Below are positions 5,759 through 7,497 of a DNA stretch of 7,497 nt, piece after piece (position 1 is the stretch's first letter; each line of letters opens with the position of its first letter). The stretch is taken from the NCBI GenBank assembly GCA_026393655.1, contig JAPKZT010000193.1:1-7497 (forward strand). Direction: 5' to 3'. The DNA comes from Actinomycetota bacterium. GTDB taxonomy: Bacteria; Actinomycetota; Acidimicrobiia; Acidimicrobiales; Ilumatobacteraceae. The translations under genes and the position numbers were made by a program. The notes under the pieces are model-generated. The model did no database searches and was not told where the DNA came from. It worked only from the letters and a program-made list of their open reading frames with translations.

Positions 5759-6832
5759 TTAAGTTGTGCGCTGTGAAATAAATTCTGCGAGTTCAATTAG
5801 CAAATCTCTTGCGGATTGTGTGATCGGCGCTTGCTTAACGCCCGCAATAGCCTCGGCAGTCAGGGCACTTATTTTTGCCTCAAGCGCAACTAAAGCTCCA
5901 GTTTGTTTGATCACCTCTTGAATATTGCCGACGTCTTGATCGCTGATATCTACAGAGCCGACTAGATCGAGAACTTTTCTCTGAACAGAATCTGCGCGCT
6001 CAAATGCCATTGCCAGGAGCGGTGTTGGCTTGCCCTCTCTGAGATCATCACCAACTGGTTTGCCCGTCGAATTTTTGTCGCTATCTGCGAAATCAAACGC
6101 ACCGAGAACATCATCACGCATTTGAAATGCATCGCCGAGTGGCAGACCATATTTTGATAACGCGGGCAATAATTTGCTAACCGATGCTGGCGCAGCGAGA
6201 GTTGCGCCCAGATGCAACGGGCGCTCAATCGTGTATTTGCCACTCTTATAGCGACTAACTCGTTCGGCTTTGACCAATCGTCGCTCGCGTTGCGCCGAAC
6301 CGAGCAAATCTAGATACTGGCCGATATTTAATTCAACACGCATTTCGTTCCAAATTTTTGCGACATCATTATTTGCAATATCTATTAATTGATCGGCATA
6401 AACAAAAGCCAAATCGCCAATTAAAACTGCAGCACCTTCACCAAATCGTCTTGCTTCACTTGCCCACGAGTTATCTTTATGAGTTTTCGTGTATCGCGCA
6501 TGACTTGTTGGCTCACCACGACGAGTTTGCGAACCATCAATTACATCGTCATGCAACAATGCTGATGCGTGAAGCAGTTCAAGTGCAGCTTGCGCATCAA
6601 CTAACTTCGCTGAGTTCTCATCGCCACCAGCACCAACAAATCCCAAATAACAAAATGCGGGTCGCAGTCGCTTGCCACCGGCGCGAACTAGCCGACTAAT
6701 TTCATCTAGTGGCAGCGCTAGGTCGGCGTCAACAGACTTCCATCGAATTGTCTCTGAGTTTAAAAATTCGCCCAAGCGAGCATCAACGCGGATTGCAATA
6801 TCTTTAAGCCAACTCGGCGGATGCGACGACAC
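5759..6832 (-). CDS. Polyprenyl (geranylgeranyl-type) diphosphate synthase
   Basis: This 357-residue trans-isoprenyl diphosphate synthase adds isopentenyl diphosphate to allylic primers using Mg2+. It has AGGKRLRPAF at 51-60, the first Asp-rich motif DDVID at 95-99 after LLHASALLH, and the second motif QMRDDVLGAFD at 237-247. GKPVGDDLREGKPT follows at 257-270. The second motif has Gly where the last Asp of DDxxD would be, as in many actinobacterial IdsA/CrtE-type enzymes. The residues 4 and 5 before the first motif are small (Ala, Ser) and the motif has no two-residue insertion. This argues against a farnesyl synthase and for geranylgeranyl or longer products, feeding carotenoids, quinones or other isoprenoids. 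The start is GTG at 6832, 6 nt after TAGCAT and 19 nt after the xseB stop. The symbols idsA or crtE would be plausible, but the exact product is not proven. Confidence 0.93.
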   Translation of the reverse strand: MSSHPPSWLKDIAIRVDARLGEFLNSETIRWKSVDADLALPLDEISRLVRAGGKRLRPAFCYLGFVGAGGDENSAKLVDAQAALELLHASALLHDDVIDGSQTRRGEPTSHARYTKTHKDNSWASEARRFGEGAAVLIGDLAFVYADQLIDIANNDVAKIWNEMRVELNIGQYLDLLGSAQRERRLVKAERVSRYKSGKYTIERPLHLGATLAAPASVSKLLPALSKYGLPLGDAFQMRDDVLGAFDFADSDKNSTGKPVGDDLREGKPTPLLAMAFERADSVQRKVLDLVGSVDISDQDVGNIQEVIKQTGALVALEAKISALTAEAIAGVKQAPITQSARDLLIELAEFISQRTT

Positions 6833-6838
6833 AATAAA

Positions 6839-6844
6839 ATGCTA
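6839..6844 (-). promoter_or_regulatory. Putative -10 hexamer (TAGCAT) for the prenyl diphosphate synthase
   Basis: TAGCAT on the minus strand ends 6 nt before the GTG start at 6832, with no Shine-Dalgarno. The hexamer lies in the 19-bp gap after xseB, so the gene may have its own leaderless promoter besides read-through from xseAB. Confidence 0.4.
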
Positions 6845-6851
6845 CGCCGAG

Positions 6852-7067
6852 TTACTCTTGCGCAAGACCTTTGACAACTTCTTCGATTTTGAGTTTTGCA
6901 TTACCGATTCGATCACGGCACAACTCAATTAGTTGAGATGCCCGTTGCACATGAGTCGCCAACTTGTCAACATCAACATCGTTCTCTTCAAGTTCAGCCA
7001 GAATCGACTCAAGTTCTTCTAGAGCCTGCGCATAGCCAATCGTCTCATCACTTTTGCTTTTTGCCAT
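6852..7067 (-). CDS. xseB: Exodeoxyribonuclease VII small subunit
   Basis: The protein has 71 residues, the normal size for XseB. It is a helical hairpin with YAQALEELESILAELE at about 12-27, a short acidic turn with VDVDKLATHVQRASQLI, and a conserved Cys in IELCRDRI before the final helix KLKIEEVVKGL. Several XseB copies bind each XseA to form the exonuclease that degrades single-stranded DNA in both directions and acts in mismatch and recombination repair. The frame is open 19 codons further upstream, but the ATG at 7067 matches the family's length and has GAAAGG 8 nt before it. It overlaps the 3' end of xseA by 20 nt, which suggests translational coupling. Confidence 0.95.
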   Translation of the reverse strand: MAKSKSDETIGYAQALEELESILAELEENDVDVDKLATHVQRASQLIELCRDRIGNAKLKIEEVVKGLAQE

Positions 7068-7497
7068 TTGGTTTACCTTTCGTTGAAATTTCTTGAACAG
7101 TGCTCGTTGCCGACCCGTTCGCAAAAGTCGTAACTAGTTTGTCACCGGCTTTGAGTTTTGTTGCATCTTGAACAACGCCACCTATGGCATTGCGAGTGAT
7201 ACTCCAACCGCGGGCCATGGTGTTGACTGGGTCGAGCAATCGCAGACGATCTGCCAATGCATTCAATGAACTTTTTTCTAGACGCAAAATCTCGGCCGGG
7301 CGATGTTTGATGCGTTGCGCCGTCATTGCTAATCGTTTACTCGCACCAGCAAGTGCATCTAAAACTTTGCTGCTAATTTGATTTGCTCGCTCGGTTAACT
7401 GACTCGAGGATGTCTCGAGTTCTCGCATCGCTAATGTAGCCACGCCAGCCCACGCTTCTTCTGTGGCGTCAACAAATTCTCTAACTTGTTCAATCAC
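7048..7497 (-). CDS. xseA: Exodeoxyribonuclease VII large subunit, partial (C-terminal 149 residues)
   Basis: Only the C-terminal third is inside the window; the frame is open to the right edge, where the first visible codon is an internal Val. The visible part starts with a long, probably coiled-coil helical stretch (VREFVDATEEAW through RLEKSSLNALADRLR). It ends in the signature XseA terminal strand region, LLDPVNTMARGWSITR followed by LKAGDKLVTTFANG. The usual N-terminal OB-fold and catalytic domain lie outside. A short Lys-rich tail, KGKPNGKKQK, ends the protein. The stop lies inside xseB, so the two subunits are co-transcribed and probably co-translated. Confidence 0.93.
   Translation of the reverse strand: MIEQVREFVDATEEAWAGVATLAMRELETSSSQLTERANQISSKVLDALAGASKRLAMTAQRIKHRPAEILRLEKSSLNALADRLRLLDPVNTMARGWSITRNAIGGVVQDATKLKAGDKLVTTFANGSATSTVQEISTKGKPNGKKQK
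7076..7081 (-). promoter_or_regulatory. xseB ribosome-binding site (GAAAGG)
   Basis: GAAAGG on the minus strand lies 8 nt before the ATG at 7067, within the xseA reading frame. It decides between this start and the longer open frame that reaches 7124. Confidence 0.7.

Noticed and set aside
7068..7124. 19-codon N-terminal extension of XseB
   Set aside because: The family length is about 70 residues and a Shine-Dalgarno sits before the ATG at 7067.
1..7497. tRNA, rRNA, CRISPR array, insertion sequence, prophage or defence system
   Set aside because: No cloverleaf, regularly spaced repeats, transposase or integrase motifs, or terminal inverted repeats were seen; the genes are housekeeping or common enzyme families.

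Overview
The window looks like chromosomal housekeeping DNA from a low- to mid-GC member of the Actinomycetota. The evidence is a CysO-type sulfur carrier very similar to what I remember of mycobacterial CysO, a PAC2-family protein, a DinB/DUF664 (mycothiol-transferase-like) protein, an actinobacterial-style geranylgeranyl-type prenyl diphosphate synthase, and a stand-alone groEL under a CIRCE operator. The GC content looks moderate by eye. A free-living planktonic lineage such as Nanopelagicales is a guess only. No mobile element, CRISPR array, rRNA or tRNA was seen.

Layout, left to right. Positions 1-1914 hold a minus-strand cluster, read right to left: a GNAT acetyltransferase, a DinB/DUF664 protein, and a VOC-cupin fusion that runs off the left edge. 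The 59-bp divergent region 1915-1973 separates it from the only plus-strand gene, a PAC2-family protein (1974-2885). Everything from 2904 to the right edge is again on the minus strand. Read in the direction of transcription it is xseA (C-terminal part) overlapping xseB, the prenyl diphosphate synthase, cysO, groEL and an alaX-type tRNA-editing gene. No gene-free stretch exceeds 300 bases; the longest is the 137-bp groEL leader (5301-5437) with the CIRCE operator.

The genes serve separate core functions: DNA repair (exonuclease VII), isoprenoid synthesis, sulfur transfer for cysteine synthesis, protein folding, removal of mischarged alanyl-tRNA, and small-molecule or thiol chemistry in the left cluster. 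They do not form one pathway. The strongest shared signal is regulatory. Six of the nine genes have a TANNNT hexamer 6-8 nt upstream of the best start codon and no clear Shine-Dalgarno, which is the arrangement expected for leaderless transcripts. Three of the six have the identical hexamer TAGCGT. groEL and xseB instead have recognisable Shine-Dalgarno sequences. This pattern moved several starts inward from the longest possible reading frame.

I found no convincing undescribed multi-gene system. The best leads are a CysO that ends in Gly-Gly-Glu rather than Gly-Gly, the VOC-cupin fusion with Gln at a usual Glu metal position, the repeated leaderless-promoter layout, and competing hairpins between groEL and alaX.
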